Assembly (NCBI RefSeq): GCF_036227605.1
Contig: NZ_CP109487.1
Coordinates: 7,606,001-7,670,000 of the forward strand
Origin: Streptomyces sp. NBC_01439
GTDB taxonomy: Bacteria > Actinomycetota > Actinomycetes > Streptomycetales > Streptomycetaceae
Direction of reading: 5' to 3'
DNA: 64,000 bases
The translations under genes and the position numbers were made by a program. The notes under the pieces were generated by a model. That model did no database searches. It was not told the origin of the DNA and saw nothing but the letters and a program-made list of their open reading frames with translations. Every line of letters begins with the position of its first letter. Within the stretch, counting starts at the first letter, position 1. Below, one piece after another: positions 27,707 through 36,169 of the stretch.

Positions 27707-29128
27707 TCAGATCCGCTCCGGTACAGGATTGCCTGCCGCCTCCACCGCGCGCCGCAGCGGCACTCGCGCCAGGAGCACGAATCCCAGTGCGAAGAAGACC
27801 ACCAGAGAGATGATCGCGTCCCGGTAGCTGCCCGTGAGCTGGTACGTCAGGCCGAACACCAGCGGCCCCACCCAGCTGAGGCCCCGGTCGCTCATCTCGT
27901 ACGCCGAGAAGTACTCGGCCTCCTTGCCCGCCGGTACCAGGTGCGAGAACAGGGAGCGCGACAGCGCCTGGCTGCCTCCCAGTACCAGCCCGATCATCGC
28001 GGCGAGCGCGAAGAACCAGACCGGGGTCCGGGCCGGCAGGAAGTAGCCGACCCCCAGGGTCACCGCCCACGCGGCCAGCGAGCCGAGGATCGTCCGCTTG
28101 GCTCCGTAGGTCCGGGCGAGGCGGCCCATGCCCAGCGCGCCGCCGACCGCCAGGACCTGTACCAGCAGCACCGCCCCGATGAGGGTGGACTGCTCCAGCT
28201 CCAGCTCCTCCGAGCCGTAGATGGAGGCCTGGGAGATCACGGTCTGCACGCCGTCGTTGTAGATCAGGTACGCCAGCAGGAACGACAGGGTCAGCGGGTA
28301 GCGCCGCATGTCCTTCAGGGTGGCGACGAGTTGCTTCCAACCGCTGACGGCCGGAGCCGCCCCCGGCTCCCGGACCACGGCCCGGTCCCGCAGTCGGCGC
28401 AGCGGGATCAGCGCGAAGGCCCCCCACCACAGGCCCGCGGAAGCCAGGCAGATCCGGATCGCCATGCCCTCGGAGAGGCCGAAGGAGTCGTGCCCCATGT
28501 AGAGCACCAGGTTCACCACCAGCATCACGGACCCGGCGGTGTAGCCGAAGGCCCAGCCCCGCGAGGAGACGGTGTCCCGTTCGTCGGGGGTGGAGATCTG
28601 CGGCAGGTAGGCGTTGTAGAGCACCATCGAAACGGACAGGGCGGCGTTCGCCACGACCAGCAGCAGACCGCCCAGCAGGTAGCGCTCACCGCCGAGGAAG
28701 AACATTCCGGTGGTCGCCGCGGCGCCCGTGTACGCGGCGGCCGCCAGCAGCGGCTTCTTGCGCCCGGTCCGGTCGGCCACGGCGCCCACCAGCGGCATCA
28801 GCAGGACGGCGAGGATCACCGAGGCCGAGACCGAGTAGGCGAAGAAGGACCCGGCGCGCACCGGGATGCCCAGCGGGTGCACGAAGCCCTCGGCGTCCGC
28901 GGCGGCCTTGGCCACGGCCGTCAGGTAGGGCCCGAGGAACACGGTCAGCACGCTCGCCGAGTAGACCGAGACGGCGAAGTCGTAGAAGTACCAGCCCCGC
29001 TGCTCGCGCTTGCGCTCGGCGGACGCGGCGGTCGTGGCGGTCGCGTCCGCCGCCGGGGCGGCTGCGGCTCTGCCGTCCTCCGCCCCGGGTTCCGCTTCCT
29101 CGGTCCTGCTGCGCTCTTCCGCACTCAT
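27707..29128 (-). CDS. MFS transporter (UMF1/Atg22-like)
   Basis: The 473-aa protein has a charged N-terminal extension (1-45) and about 12 transmembrane helices. WYFYDFAVSVYSASVLTVFLGPYL (about 46-69) and GAVADRTGRKKP in the first cytoplasmic loop mark the UMF1-type major facilitator group. Substrate is unknown; related fungal proteins export amino acids from vacuoles. It is followed downstream by rbpA with its own promoter. The GDPD gene lies upstream on the same strand. Confidence 0.85.
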   Translation of the reverse strand: MSAEERSRTEEAEPGAEDGRAAAAPAADATATTAASAERKREQRGWYFYDFAVSVYSASVLTVFLGPYLTAVAKAAADAEGFVHPLGIPVRAGSFFAYSVSASVILAVLLMPLVGAVADRTGRKKPLLAAAAYTGAAATTGMFFLGGERYLLGGLLLVVANAALSVSMVLYNAYLPQISTPDERDTVSSRGWAFGYTAGSVMLVVNLVLYMGHDSFGLSEGMAIRICLASAGLWWGAFALIPLRRLRDRAVVREPGAAPAVSGWKQLVATLKDMRRYPLTLSFLLAYLIYNDGVQTVISQASIYGSEELELEQSTLIGAVLLVQVLAVGGALGMGRLARTYGAKRTILGSLAAWAVTLGVGYFLPARTPVWFFALAAMIGLVLGGSQALSRSLFSHLVPAGKEAEYFSAYEMSDRGLSWVGPLVFGLTYQLTGSYRDAIISLVVFFALGFVLLARVPLRRAVEAAGNPVPERI

Positions 29129-29197
29129 GCGGTGTCCCCCTCGCTGGTTCCGTTTCCGCAGCGGCGTTCCGGCCCGGGCGGGAGGGCGAAGGGCGCG

Positions 29198-29968
29198 TCA
29201 GGCCCAGGCCCCACGCCGGTCCAGCACCGTGCGCAAGATGTCGATCCGGTCGGTCATGATGCCATCGACACCCAGGTCGAGGAGCGCCTCCATACGTTCC
29301 GGTTCGTTCACGGTCCAGACGTGCACCTGGAGTCCCCGCTCGTGCGCGGTCCGTACGAACCGGCGGTCGACCACGCGGATGCCGGCCTGGGTCTCCGGAA
29401 CCTGCGCCGCCACCGCGCCCACGCGCAGGGCCGCGGGAATGGCGTACGAGCGCAGCCGCAGGCCGAGCACCCCGCGCACGCCGTAGGAGGTCGCCAGCCG
29501 GGGCCCGGCGATCTTCTGGGCGCGGGCCACCCGGCTCTCGGAGAAGGAGCTCACGCAGACCCGGTCCCAGATCCCGGCCCGGGCGATCAGGTTGACCAGC
29601 GGGTGCAGCGCCGACTCGGCCTTGATGTCGATGTTCCAGCGGGCGTCCGGGAACTCCTCCAGCAGCTCCTCGAGGAGCGGCAGCGGCTCGGTGCCCCCCA
29701 CCCGGGCCTCGCGGATCTTCTTCCAGGGCAGTTCGGCGATCCGGCCCTGCCCGTCGGTGACCCGGTCCAGCGTGGAGTCGTGGAAGGCGACGAGTTTCCC
29801 GTCCACCGTGGCGTGCACATCGGTCTCGAAGTACCGGTAGCCCGCTTCGGCGGCCCGCCGGAAGGCGGCGGCTGTGTTCTCCAGCCCGTCCGCGGCACCG
29901 CCCCGGTGCGCGAAGGGGATCGGAGCCGGGTGGTCCAGATATGGATGGCGAAGGCGTACGTGCGTCAC
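29198..29968 (-). CDS. Glycerophosphodiester phosphodiesterase
   Basis: The enzyme hydrolyses deacylated phospholipids to glycerol 3-phosphate and an alcohol. The 256-aa TIM-barrel protein has the GDPD signatures FAHRGG (near 18-23), ENTAAAF, FETDVH with the metal-binding Glu and Asp, and a C-terminal VHVWTVNEPERM. GTG at 29968 gives the normal domain length, and no signal peptide is present. It lies upstream of the MFS gene with a 69-base gap and may be cotranscribed with it. Confidence 0.9.
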   Translation of the reverse strand: MTHVRLRHPYLDHPAPIPFAHRGGAADGLENTAAAFRRAAEAGYRYFETDVHATVDGKLVAFHDSTLDRVTDGQGRIAELPWKKIREARVGGTEPLPLLEELLEEFPDARWNIDIKAESALHPLVNLIARAGIWDRVCVSSFSESRVARAQKIAGPRLATSYGVRGVLGLRLRSYAIPAALRVGAVAAQVPETQAGIRVVDRRFVRTAHERGLQVHVWTVNEPERMEALLDLGVDGIMTDRIDILRTVLDRRGAWA

Positions 29969-30194
29969 GGCGGCAGTATGCCTCTTGTTACCCGTGGGGA
30001 GGGTGCGGCCCGGTGGCTGCGCGGTGAACGGCGCGCCGCCGCAGCCGTGCGGCCCCCACCGCCGGGCGTTCGCGTACCCCCCGCCCCTGGTCCCGGTGGA
30101 CCCCGACGTGGCAGGGTGTGGGGGCGGAAGCAATCCAATACCGGCCGCGCCCGGGGTCGGGCGGGGCCAATTCGACGAAGGTGGACCGGACAGC

Positions 30195-31697
30195 ATGGCC
30201 GAATGGACCTCAGCGGTCGGTGCCGCACAGCTCGCCCGCCTCATCACCTCCCAGCAGGAGCGGCCCGGCGCCCCCGGGGCTCGCAAGCCGCCCGCCTACC
30301 GGACCCTCGCCGACGGCATCCGCCTGCTCGTCCTCGAAGGCCGCGTCCCCGTCGCCGCCCGACTGCCCGCCGAGCGGGAACTGGCCGTCGCCCTCTCCCT
30401 CAGCCGCACCACCGTCGCCGCCGCCTACGAGGCCCTGCGGGGCGAGGGGTTCCTGGAGTCCCGACGCGGTGCCGGCAGCTGGACCTCCGTACCCGCCGGG
30501 AACCCGCTGCCCGCCCGGGGCCTCGAACCACTGCCGCCCGAGTCCCTCGGTTCGATGATCGACCTCGGCTGCGCCGCGCTCCCGGCCCCCGAGCCCTGGC
30601 TCACCAAGGCGGTCCAGGGCGCCCTGGAGGAGCTGCCGCCGTACGCGCACACCCACGGGGACTACCCGGCGGGCCTGCCCGCGCTGCGCCGGATGCTCGC
30701 CGACCGCTACACCGAGCAGGGCATCCCCACGATGCCCGAGCAGATCATGGTCACCACCGGTGCGATGGGTGCCATCGACGCCATCTGCAGTCTCTTCGCC
30801 GGGCGGGGGGAGCGGATCGCCGTCGAGTCCCCCTCCTACGCCAACATCCTCCAGCTGATGCGCGCCGCCGGGGTCCGCCTCGTGCCCGTCGCCATGGCCG
30901 ACGGCCTGCGCGGCTGGGACATGGACGTGTGGCGGCAGGTGCTGCGCGATTCGGCCCCCCGCCTCGCCTACGTGGTCGCCGACTTCCACAACCCGACCGG
31001 GGCCCTGGCCTCCGAGGAGCAGCGCCGCGCGATGGTGGAGGCCGCCCGCTCGGCCGGCACCGTCCTAGTGGCCGACGAGACCATGCTGGAGCTCCGGCTG
31101 GACCCGGGCCTGGCGATGCCCCGCCCGGTGTGCTCCTTCGACCCGGCCGGCAGCACGGTCATCACGGTCGGCTCGGCCAGCAAGGCGTTCTGGGCGGGCA
31201 TGCGGATCGGCTGGGTCCGCGCGGCTCCCGACGTGATCCGCAGCCTGGTCGCCGCCCGCGCCTACGCCGACCTGGGCACCCCGGTGCTGGAGCAGCTCGC
31301 GGTGAACTGGCTGATGCGCACCGGGGGCTGGCAGGAGGCCGTCGAGATCCGCCGCGAGCAGGCCCGGGAGAACCGCGACGCGCTGGTCGCGGCGGTCCGC
31401 CGGGAGTTGCCGGACTGGGAGTTCGAGGTCCCGCAGGGCGGGCTGACCCTGTGGGCCCGCGCGGGCGGGCTCTCCGGCTCCCGGCTGGCCGAAGTGGGGG
31501 AGCGGGTCGGGGTCCGGGTCCCCTCGGGGCCGCGGTTCGGCGTGGACGGGGCCTTCGAGGGCTACGTCCGGCTGCCGTTCACCGTGGGCGGGCCGGTGGC
31601 CGAGGAAGCGGCCTCCCGGCTGGCGGCGGCGGCCCGGCTGGTCGGCACGGGCGCGGGCGGCAGCGGGGCGGAGCCGCCGCGCACGTTCGTGGCGTAG
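30195..31697 (+). CDS. MocR-type regulator (GntR HTH fused to aminotransferase)
   Basis: The 500-aa protein joins a GntR winged helix-turn-helix (about 35-100, LPAERELAVALSLSRTTVAAAYEALRGEGFLESRRGAGS) to a fold-type I PLP aminotransferase domain (about 130-480). The PLP lysine is probably in TVGSASKAFWAGMRIGW, and NPTG is conserved. Such proteins act as PLP-sensing regulators, often of a neighbouring transporter or vitamin gene. The ATG at 30195 follows GTGGACCGGACAGC without a strong binding site. It is divergent from the GDPD gene, which may be a target. Confidence 0.88.
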   Translation: MAEWTSAVGAAQLARLITSQQERPGAPGARKPPAYRTLADGIRLLVLEGRVPVAARLPAERELAVALSLSRTTVAAAYEALRGEGFLESRRGAGSWTSVPAGNPLPARGLEPLPPESLGSMIDLGCAALPAPEPWLTKAVQGALEELPPYAHTHGDYPAGLPALRRMLADRYTEQGIPTMPEQIMVTTGAMGAIDAICSLFAGRGERIAVESPSYANILQLMRAAGVRLVPVAMADGLRGWDMDVWRQVLRDSAPRLAYVVADFHNPTGALASEEQRRAMVEAARSAGTVLVADETMLELRLDPGLAMPRPVCSFDPAGSTVITVGSASKAFWAGMRIGWVRAAPDVIRSLVAARAYADLGTPVLEQLAVNWLMRTGGWQEAVEIRREQARENRDALVAAVRRELPDWEFEVPQGGLTLWARAGGLSGSRLAEVGERVGVRVPSGPRFGVDGAFEGYVRLPFTVGGPVAEEAASRLAAAARLVGTGAGGSGAEPPRTFVA

Positions 31698-31712
31698 CCC
31701 GCCACGACCGGC

Positions 31713-33344
31713 CTACGAAGCCTCGGCCGGCACTTCCGGCACCTCCGGGGCGTTCAGAGCCGGCCCCTGCGCCGGCGGCTGCCCCTGGAGCGGCTTGGTC
31801 GGCGTGCCCTGGTCCCGCCCACCGCTCCCGCCGGGCGCGAGGCGATCAGGCAGTAGCTCGAGCACGGCCTGGCGGTACGCGGGGTGCGCGGCCTCGTCGT
31901 ACGGGTCCGGGGTGGCGGGCACCTGGAGCCGGTGCACGGGCCCGGTGCCGAGCCGGGCGTACCCGCGCCCCGGCGGCACCTGTGCCGTCGGGGTGGTGTG
32001 CGGCGCCAGCCCTAGTACGTCGGCGACCTGGTGGACCGTGGCGGGCCCGAGGACGACGCGGGCCCGGGTGTGCTGCCAGACCGCGTCGTGCAGCAGTTCC
32101 AGGTGCCCGAACTGCTCGGCCACCACCACGGTGACGTGCGCGGGCCGTCCGTGCCGCAGCGGCACCTGGAGTTGGGCCAGCGGGTCGGGGCCGCCGCCGG
32201 CGACGGAGAGGTGGGCCAGCACGCTCGGCTGGTCCAGCAGGATCCACAAGGGCCGGCCGGTGTCCTCCGGTGCGGGCCGTCCGACCTCCCGGGCCCGGTG
32301 GGTGGCGATGAGCCGCCGTTCGGTCTCCTGCGCTGCCCATTCCAGCGTGGCCTGTGCCCCGACCGGTCCGCATTCCACGGCGAGGACGCCACTGCGGCCG
32401 GAGAGGCAGGAGTAGTCGCCGTTGCCGCCGCCGTCGACGATCAGTACGTCGCCCCCGTGCCGCAGGGCCTGCAGGGCGACGGAGCGCAGCAGGGTGGAGG
32501 CGCCGCTGCCGGGCTGGCCGACGGCCAGCAGGTGGGGCTCGGCGGAGCGGGGCCCGGTGCGCCAGATCACCGGCGGCACGTCGCGGGGCTCGTCGTCCTC
32601 CAGGACGGGCAGGGTGCGCCGCACGCCGCCGGCGTCGGTGAAGCCGAGCACGGTCTCGCCGGGGGAGGTGACGAACGGCTGGGCGGCGATGCCCGTCGGA
32701 AGCGCCTCCAGCACCCTCAGGTCGAGCTGGTTGCCCTCCTCGTCCCAGTCGAAGAGGTACTCCCGTCCCCGCCCGGACTTGGCGTGCAGCAGTGCCTCGA
32801 TCCGGGCCCGTGAGGTGGCCTCGCCGTCGGTGAAGTAGGCCGGGTAGCGGATGCGGAGCCGGGTGATGCGGCCCGCCCCGTCGAACCCGTAGTCGCTGAA
32901 GGCCTTGTCCCAGTCCCCGCCGTGGGCGAAGAGCGGACTCGGGTCTTCCGGGATGGAGAAGTACGGCACGAGGGCTTCGTAGAGGGAGCCGAGCCGTTCG
33001 GTCTCGGCATCGCTGGGTCCGGTCTTCGTCGGGGTGCGCTCGCGTCCGTGCCAGGCCGCCGCCGCCATGAGGGTGAGCAGGGCGAGCAGGGGACCGTAGG
33101 GGAGGAGTGCGACCACGAGGACGCAGGCGGCTCCCAGGAACAGCGCGGGACCACGCTTGTCCTTGGGGGTCTGGGACCAACGGCGCCGCCCGGCCGCGGC
33201 CAGGATGCGCAGGCCGCGTCCGATCACGAGGAGAGGATGGAGGACGTCCGTGGCACTGTCGGCGACCGTGCGAGCGAGGTCGCGGCCCCGGGCCAGCGAC
33301 GTGCTGCCGCTGCTGAGGATGCGGGGAAGTGGGCGCCGGGCCAC
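31713..33344 (-). CDS. sffA: SffA, FtsK/SpoIIIE-like protein of sporulation septa
   Basis: The 543-aa protein has an N-terminal membrane part (about 40-95, with ALFLGAACVLVVALLPYG), a middle domain, and an FtsK-like P-loop ATPase: LLAVGQPGSGASTLLRS (Walker A with Ala in place of the usual Lys) and LWILLDQPSVL as the Walker B strand. It matches SffA of S. coelicolor, a SpoIIIE/FtsK-like protein placed at sporulation septa by SmeA. The gene follows smeA by 68 bases, as in the known smeA-sffA operon. GTG start with CAGGAGA upstream. Confidence 0.87.
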   Translation of the reverse strand: MARRPLPRILSSGSTSLARGRDLARTVADSATDVLHPLLVIGRGLRILAAAGRRRWSQTPKDKRGPALFLGAACVLVVALLPYGPLLALLTLMAAAAWHGRERTPTKTGPSDAETERLGSLYEALVPYFSIPEDPSPLFAHGGDWDKAFSDYGFDGAGRITRLRIRYPAYFTDGEATSRARIEALLHAKSGRGREYLFDWDEEGNQLDLRVLEALPTGIAAQPFVTSPGETVLGFTDAGGVRRTLPVLEDDEPRDVPPVIWRTGPRSAEPHLLAVGQPGSGASTLLRSVALQALRHGGDVLIVDGGGNGDYSCLSGRSGVLAVECGPVGAQATLEWAAQETERRLIATHRAREVGRPAPEDTGRPLWILLDQPSVLAHLSVAGGGPDPLAQLQVPLRHGRPAHVTVVVAEQFGHLELLHDAVWQHTRARVVLGPATVHQVADVLGLAPHTTPTAQVPPGRGYARLGTGPVHRLQVPATPDPYDEAAHPAYRQAVLELLPDRLAPGGSGGRDQGTPTKPLQGQPPAQGPALNAPEVPEVPAEAS

Positions 33345-33412
33345 GGGCGTCTCCTGGAGTTGTGGTGTGACGGTGTTCCGGGTGGTGCTGGTGTCGCTGC
33401 GCGATGGCCGGG

Positions 33413-33607
33413 CTAGAGCTTGATCCCGCCGAGCAGGCTCGCGAGGCTCGCCGTGCTCGCCGTGATGCTCGGGGCGATGGCGGAGCCGGCGAGGAAGAAG
33501 CCGAAGAGCGCGCAGACGAACGCGTGCGTCAGCTTCATCCCGTCCTTCTTGAAGAAGAGGAAGCAGATGATGCCGAGCAGGACCACGCCTGAGATGGACA
33601 GGACCAT
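33413..33607 (-). CDS. smeA: SmeA, small membrane protein of sporulation
   Basis: The 64-aa protein has two hydrophobic segments (about 2-19 and 27-48) separated by FFKKDGMKLTH, and a Ser/Ala-rich tail ending GGIKL. In S. coelicolor SmeA is a sporulation-specific small membrane protein needed for SffA localisation, spore wall and chromosome segregation. Identification rests on size, topology and the adjacent sffA. ATG at 33607 follows GGGAG. The upstream region is unusually AT-rich for this genome. Confidence 0.88.
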   Translation of the reverse strand: MVLSISGVVLLGIICFLFFKKDGMKLTHAFVCALFGFFLAGSAIAPSITASTASLASLLGGIKL

Positions 33608-33937
33608 GACGTTTTCTCCCGGTTGGTGGGGACAGTCACCATCAGTTCTTCCAGGCTCACAGGAAGTATCAATGCGACAAAAGGTGCATATGGGTGAATT
33701 CAATGGTTTTTCACTTGACCGGCCCCGTCCGGTCGGCACGCCCGGCGCGCAGGGGGTCGAAGGTGATCATTGCCTCGGCCCGACCCGGACATGTGCAGGC
33801 CAGGGCGCTACTCTGACGATTCACCCGTACGGACGCAGCGCCGTGCACCCCCCTGCCCGCCCGGCCCCCGACCGGGTCTTCCACGTCGTGACGGGCGGGC
33901 GGACCATGTCAGCAACGAGTGAAAGGCGGTACGGACC
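33608..33937. promoter_or_regulatory. Divergent control region of smeA-sffA and the ankyrin gene
   Basis: This 330-base region between divergent genes is markedly AT-rich around 33660-33720. It includes a dyad GTGAA (33694-33698) - 11 bases - TTCAC (33710-33714). Known smeA transcription depends on sporulation regulators. The dyad could be a regulator site, but it does not clearly match one. Confidence 0.4.
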
Positions 33938-34360
33938 ATGAGCGAGCGCGCAGCCGAGGGTTCCGGTTCCCAGGACGTCCCCGACGAGGACGTCATCGAG
34001 CTGGCCACCAAGATCTTCGACCTCGCCCGCCAGGGCGAGACCGAGGCGCTCACCGCCTACCTGGACGCCGGGGTCCCGGCGAACCTCACCAACGACCGCG
34101 GCGACACCCTGGTCATGCTCGCCGCCTACCACGGCCACGCCGGAGCCGTGTCGGTCCTGCTGGCCCGCGGCGCCGAGGCCGACCGCGCCAACGACCGCGG
34201 CCAGACCCCGCTCGCCGGTGCGGTCTTCAAGGGCGAGGAGGCCGTCATCCGCGCCCTGCTCGCCGGTGGGGCCGACCCGAAGGCCGGAACCCCCTCCGCC
34301 GTGGACACGGCGCGCATCTTCGCCAAGGCCGACCTGCTGGAACTTTTCGGAGCCGAGTAG
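33938..34360 (+). CDS. Ankyrin-repeat protein
   Basis: The 140-aa cytosolic protein contains three ankyrin repeats (about 28-130): ETEALTAYLDAGVPANLTNDRGDTLVMLAAYHGH, AVSVLLARGAEADRANDRGQTPLAGAVFKGE and AVIRALLAGGADPKAGTPSAVDTARIF. An acidic N-terminal tail precedes. Such modules bind other proteins; the partner is unknown. It is divergent from smeA. Confidence 0.85.
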   Translation: MSERAAEGSGSQDVPDEDVIELATKIFDLARQGETEALTAYLDAGVPANLTNDRGDTLVMLAAYHGHAGAVSVLLARGAEADRANDRGQTPLAGAVFKGEEAVIRALLAGGADPKAGTPSAVDTARIFAKADLLELFGAE

Positions 34361-34691
34361 TCCGGTTTTACCTAGGATCTGGCCGGGCCCGGACACGTCC
34401 CGACCTCACAGGTTGGTCACGGCGGCCATAAATGTGGTCGCGGCGCACAAACCGGCTGGGTCATCATGGCGTCGGATTCGATTCGCGAGCACGGGGGACG
34501 GGCAGAAGCGGGCGAGACACGAAGCGTGCACCGGCCGGCCCGGCCTCCATGGTCACGAAGCACCGACGAGAGTGAGAAGGCAATGGTCTACATCGAGCGG
34601 AACATGACGGCGGACGTCCTCACATGCTGTTACGCGGCCCTGTGAATCCCGATTCCCGGTTGCGTCCCCAGCTTGATTTGAGGCCATTCCC
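34361..34691. other. 331-base intergenic region with one candidate small ORF
   Basis: Between the ankyrin and HEAT genes there is no ordinary gene. The only coding candidate is the 20-codon frame at 34583-34645, listed separately. GAGG at 34678-34683 probably serves the HEAT gene start at 34692. Confidence 0.5.
34583..34645 (+). CDS. Candidate 20-aa leader peptide or small protein
   Basis: ATG at 34583 directly follows a GAGAAGG sequence and opens a 20-codon frame, MVYIERNMTADVLTCCYAAL, ending at TGA 34643-34645, 46 bases before the HEAT-repeat gene. The Cys-Cys pair could make it a regulatory leader peptide. Spacing of the binding site to this ATG is short; the internal ATG at 34604 is an alternative. 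Support is weak. Confidence 0.3.
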   Translation: MVYIERNMTADVLTCCYAAL

Positions 34692-36089
34692 ATGTTCGAA
34701 CCAGTCATAGCACCGAGCGGTACCCTGCTCGGTCTCCTTCAGCGAGGCCGCGGCGACGGCACGCTGCACGCACTCGCGGCACCCAGGGCGGAGGCCCTCG
34801 AGGCCCTCAACCAGTGCGTGCTCCGCGACCCGCGCCAGGACTGGCAGGTCGAGAACCGCTCCTTGTACTACGCCCGGTTGTACCTGGACCTCGCCGGTCC
34901 GCTGGGCGAGATCGAGGCCCACCTCTTCAGCGCCGACGACCTCGTCGACGAAGAGGACCACCGCACGGGCCTCGCCCTGTCCGTCCTGGGGCACCTGGCC
35001 TCCTACGGCCGCGACGACGCGCTCATGCTGCTGCGCCGCTACGCCGCCTCCGGGGCGAACTGGGCCTGGGCGCTCGACGAGCTGGCCCTGCGCGACGACG
35101 ACGAGGGCCTGCGGTCCCTGGCCCCGGCCGTCCTCGCCCGCTTCCCCGCCACGGTGGAGGGCGAGGCGCGGCTGGCCGCCGCCGTCCGTGACGCCTACGA
35201 GCCCCGCCCGTGGTGCCTGTGGGAGGAGACCCCCCAGTACGGGGAGCGCCTGCGCGCCGCCCGTCAGCAGGGCTCCTTCGACCGCTGGCAGCGCCAGATG
35301 ACCCCGAGCGGGCCCCGGCCCGGCTGGGGCGTCCAGGCCGTCTTCGACTGGGCCGCCGACGGACTGCGCCGCGGTACCCCGCTGCACGTCCCCGCGGCCC
35401 GCTGCCTCGCCGCCGTGGCCCAGCCCGAGGACCGCTCCGCCATCCTCGCGGCCGCCGCCGGCGCCGATGGCGAGGCCGCCCGGGCCACCGCCCTGCACCA
35501 CCTGGTCCTCGCCGAGCCGGAGAACCCGGCCGTGCTGGACCTCATCGAAGCCGCCGCCGACGAGCCCGCCGTGGCCGCCTACGAGCGCATGTGCGGTCCG
35601 GAGGCCGTCGAACGGGCCCGACGCTGGGTCCACCGCCCCGACGCGCTCGGCGAGGCCGCCGCGGCCATCCTGGCCGCCCGCGGCGGAGCCGAGGACGCGG
35701 GCCTGGTACTGGGCGCCCTGCGCTCCACCGTGCGCGGAGCGGGCCCCGACACCCGGCGCCTGTTCGCCCTGGTGGACGGGGCCGGCCGGCTCGCCGTCGG
35801 CTGCGCGGCCCCCGTGCTGCGCCACATCTACCGCGAGACCGCCTCGTCCCACCTGCGCGGCCGGGCCGCCAAGGCCCTGGCCAGCACCGACCCCTCCTTC
35901 GCGGCGGGCTTCGCCGTCGAGTGCCTGTGGGACTGCGAGGAGACCACCCGCGAGGTGGCGGCCCACCACGCCGAGACGGCCGACGCCCGCGTGGCGCCCC
36001 GGCTGCGCCGCCTGGCCGCCGATCCCGCGGAGGAGGAGGACGTCCAGTCGGCCGTCCGCAGCCGCATCGCCCCGGAGTCCGCCGTGTAG
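34692..36089 (+). CDS. HEAT-repeat-like protein, unknown function
   Basis: The 465-aa protein is nearly all alpha-helical, with repeated Ala/Leu-rich helix pairs (RTGLALSVLGHLASYGRDDALMLLRRYA, HLRGRAAKALASTDPSFAAGFA) typical of HEAT-like scaffolds. No catalytic motif, signal peptide or membrane segment is present. It probably mediates protein contacts. The ATG is preceded by GAGG 8 bases upstream. A terminator hairpin follows. Confidence 0.7.
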   Translation: MFEPVIAPSGTLLGLLQRGRGDGTLHALAAPRAEALEALNQCVLRDPRQDWQVENRSLYYARLYLDLAGPLGEIEAHLFSADDLVDEEDHRTGLALSVLGHLASYGRDDALMLLRRYAASGANWAWALDELALRDDDEGLRSLAPAVLARFPATVEGEARLAAAVRDAYEPRPWCLWEETPQYGERLRAARQQGSFDRWQRQMTPSGPRPGWGVQAVFDWAADGLRRGTPLHVPAARCLAAVAQPEDRSAILAAAAGADGEAARATALHHLVLAEPENPAVLDLIEAAADEPAVAAYERMCGPEAVERARRWVHRPDALGEAAAAILAARGGAEDAGLVLGALRSTVRGAGPDTRRLFALVDGAGRLAVGCAAPVLRHIYRETASSHLRGRAAKALASTDPSFAAGFAVECLWDCEETTREVAAHHAETADARVAPRLRRLAADPAEEEDVQSAVRSRIAPESAV

Positions 36090-36105
36090 CGGGTCGCAGG
36101 CGCGC

Positions 36106-36138
36106 GGACGCCCCGGCCTGAGGAAGGCCGGGGCGTCC
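36106..36138. terminator. Bidirectional terminator hairpin
   Basis: A perfect 14-bp inverted repeat GGACGCCCCGGCCT (36106-36119) / AGGCCGGGGCGTCC (36125-36138) with a 5-base loop lies between convergent genes ending at 36089 and 36170. Confidence 0.85.
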
Positions 36139-36169
36139 GGGGCGTCCGGGGCTCATCGCGAAGAGGGTG

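Noticed and set aside
27941..32134. 1397-residue plus-strand open frame
   Set aside because: It runs antisense to the MFS, GDPD and sffA genes and has the composition of a GC-rich shadow frame, with no recognisable domain.
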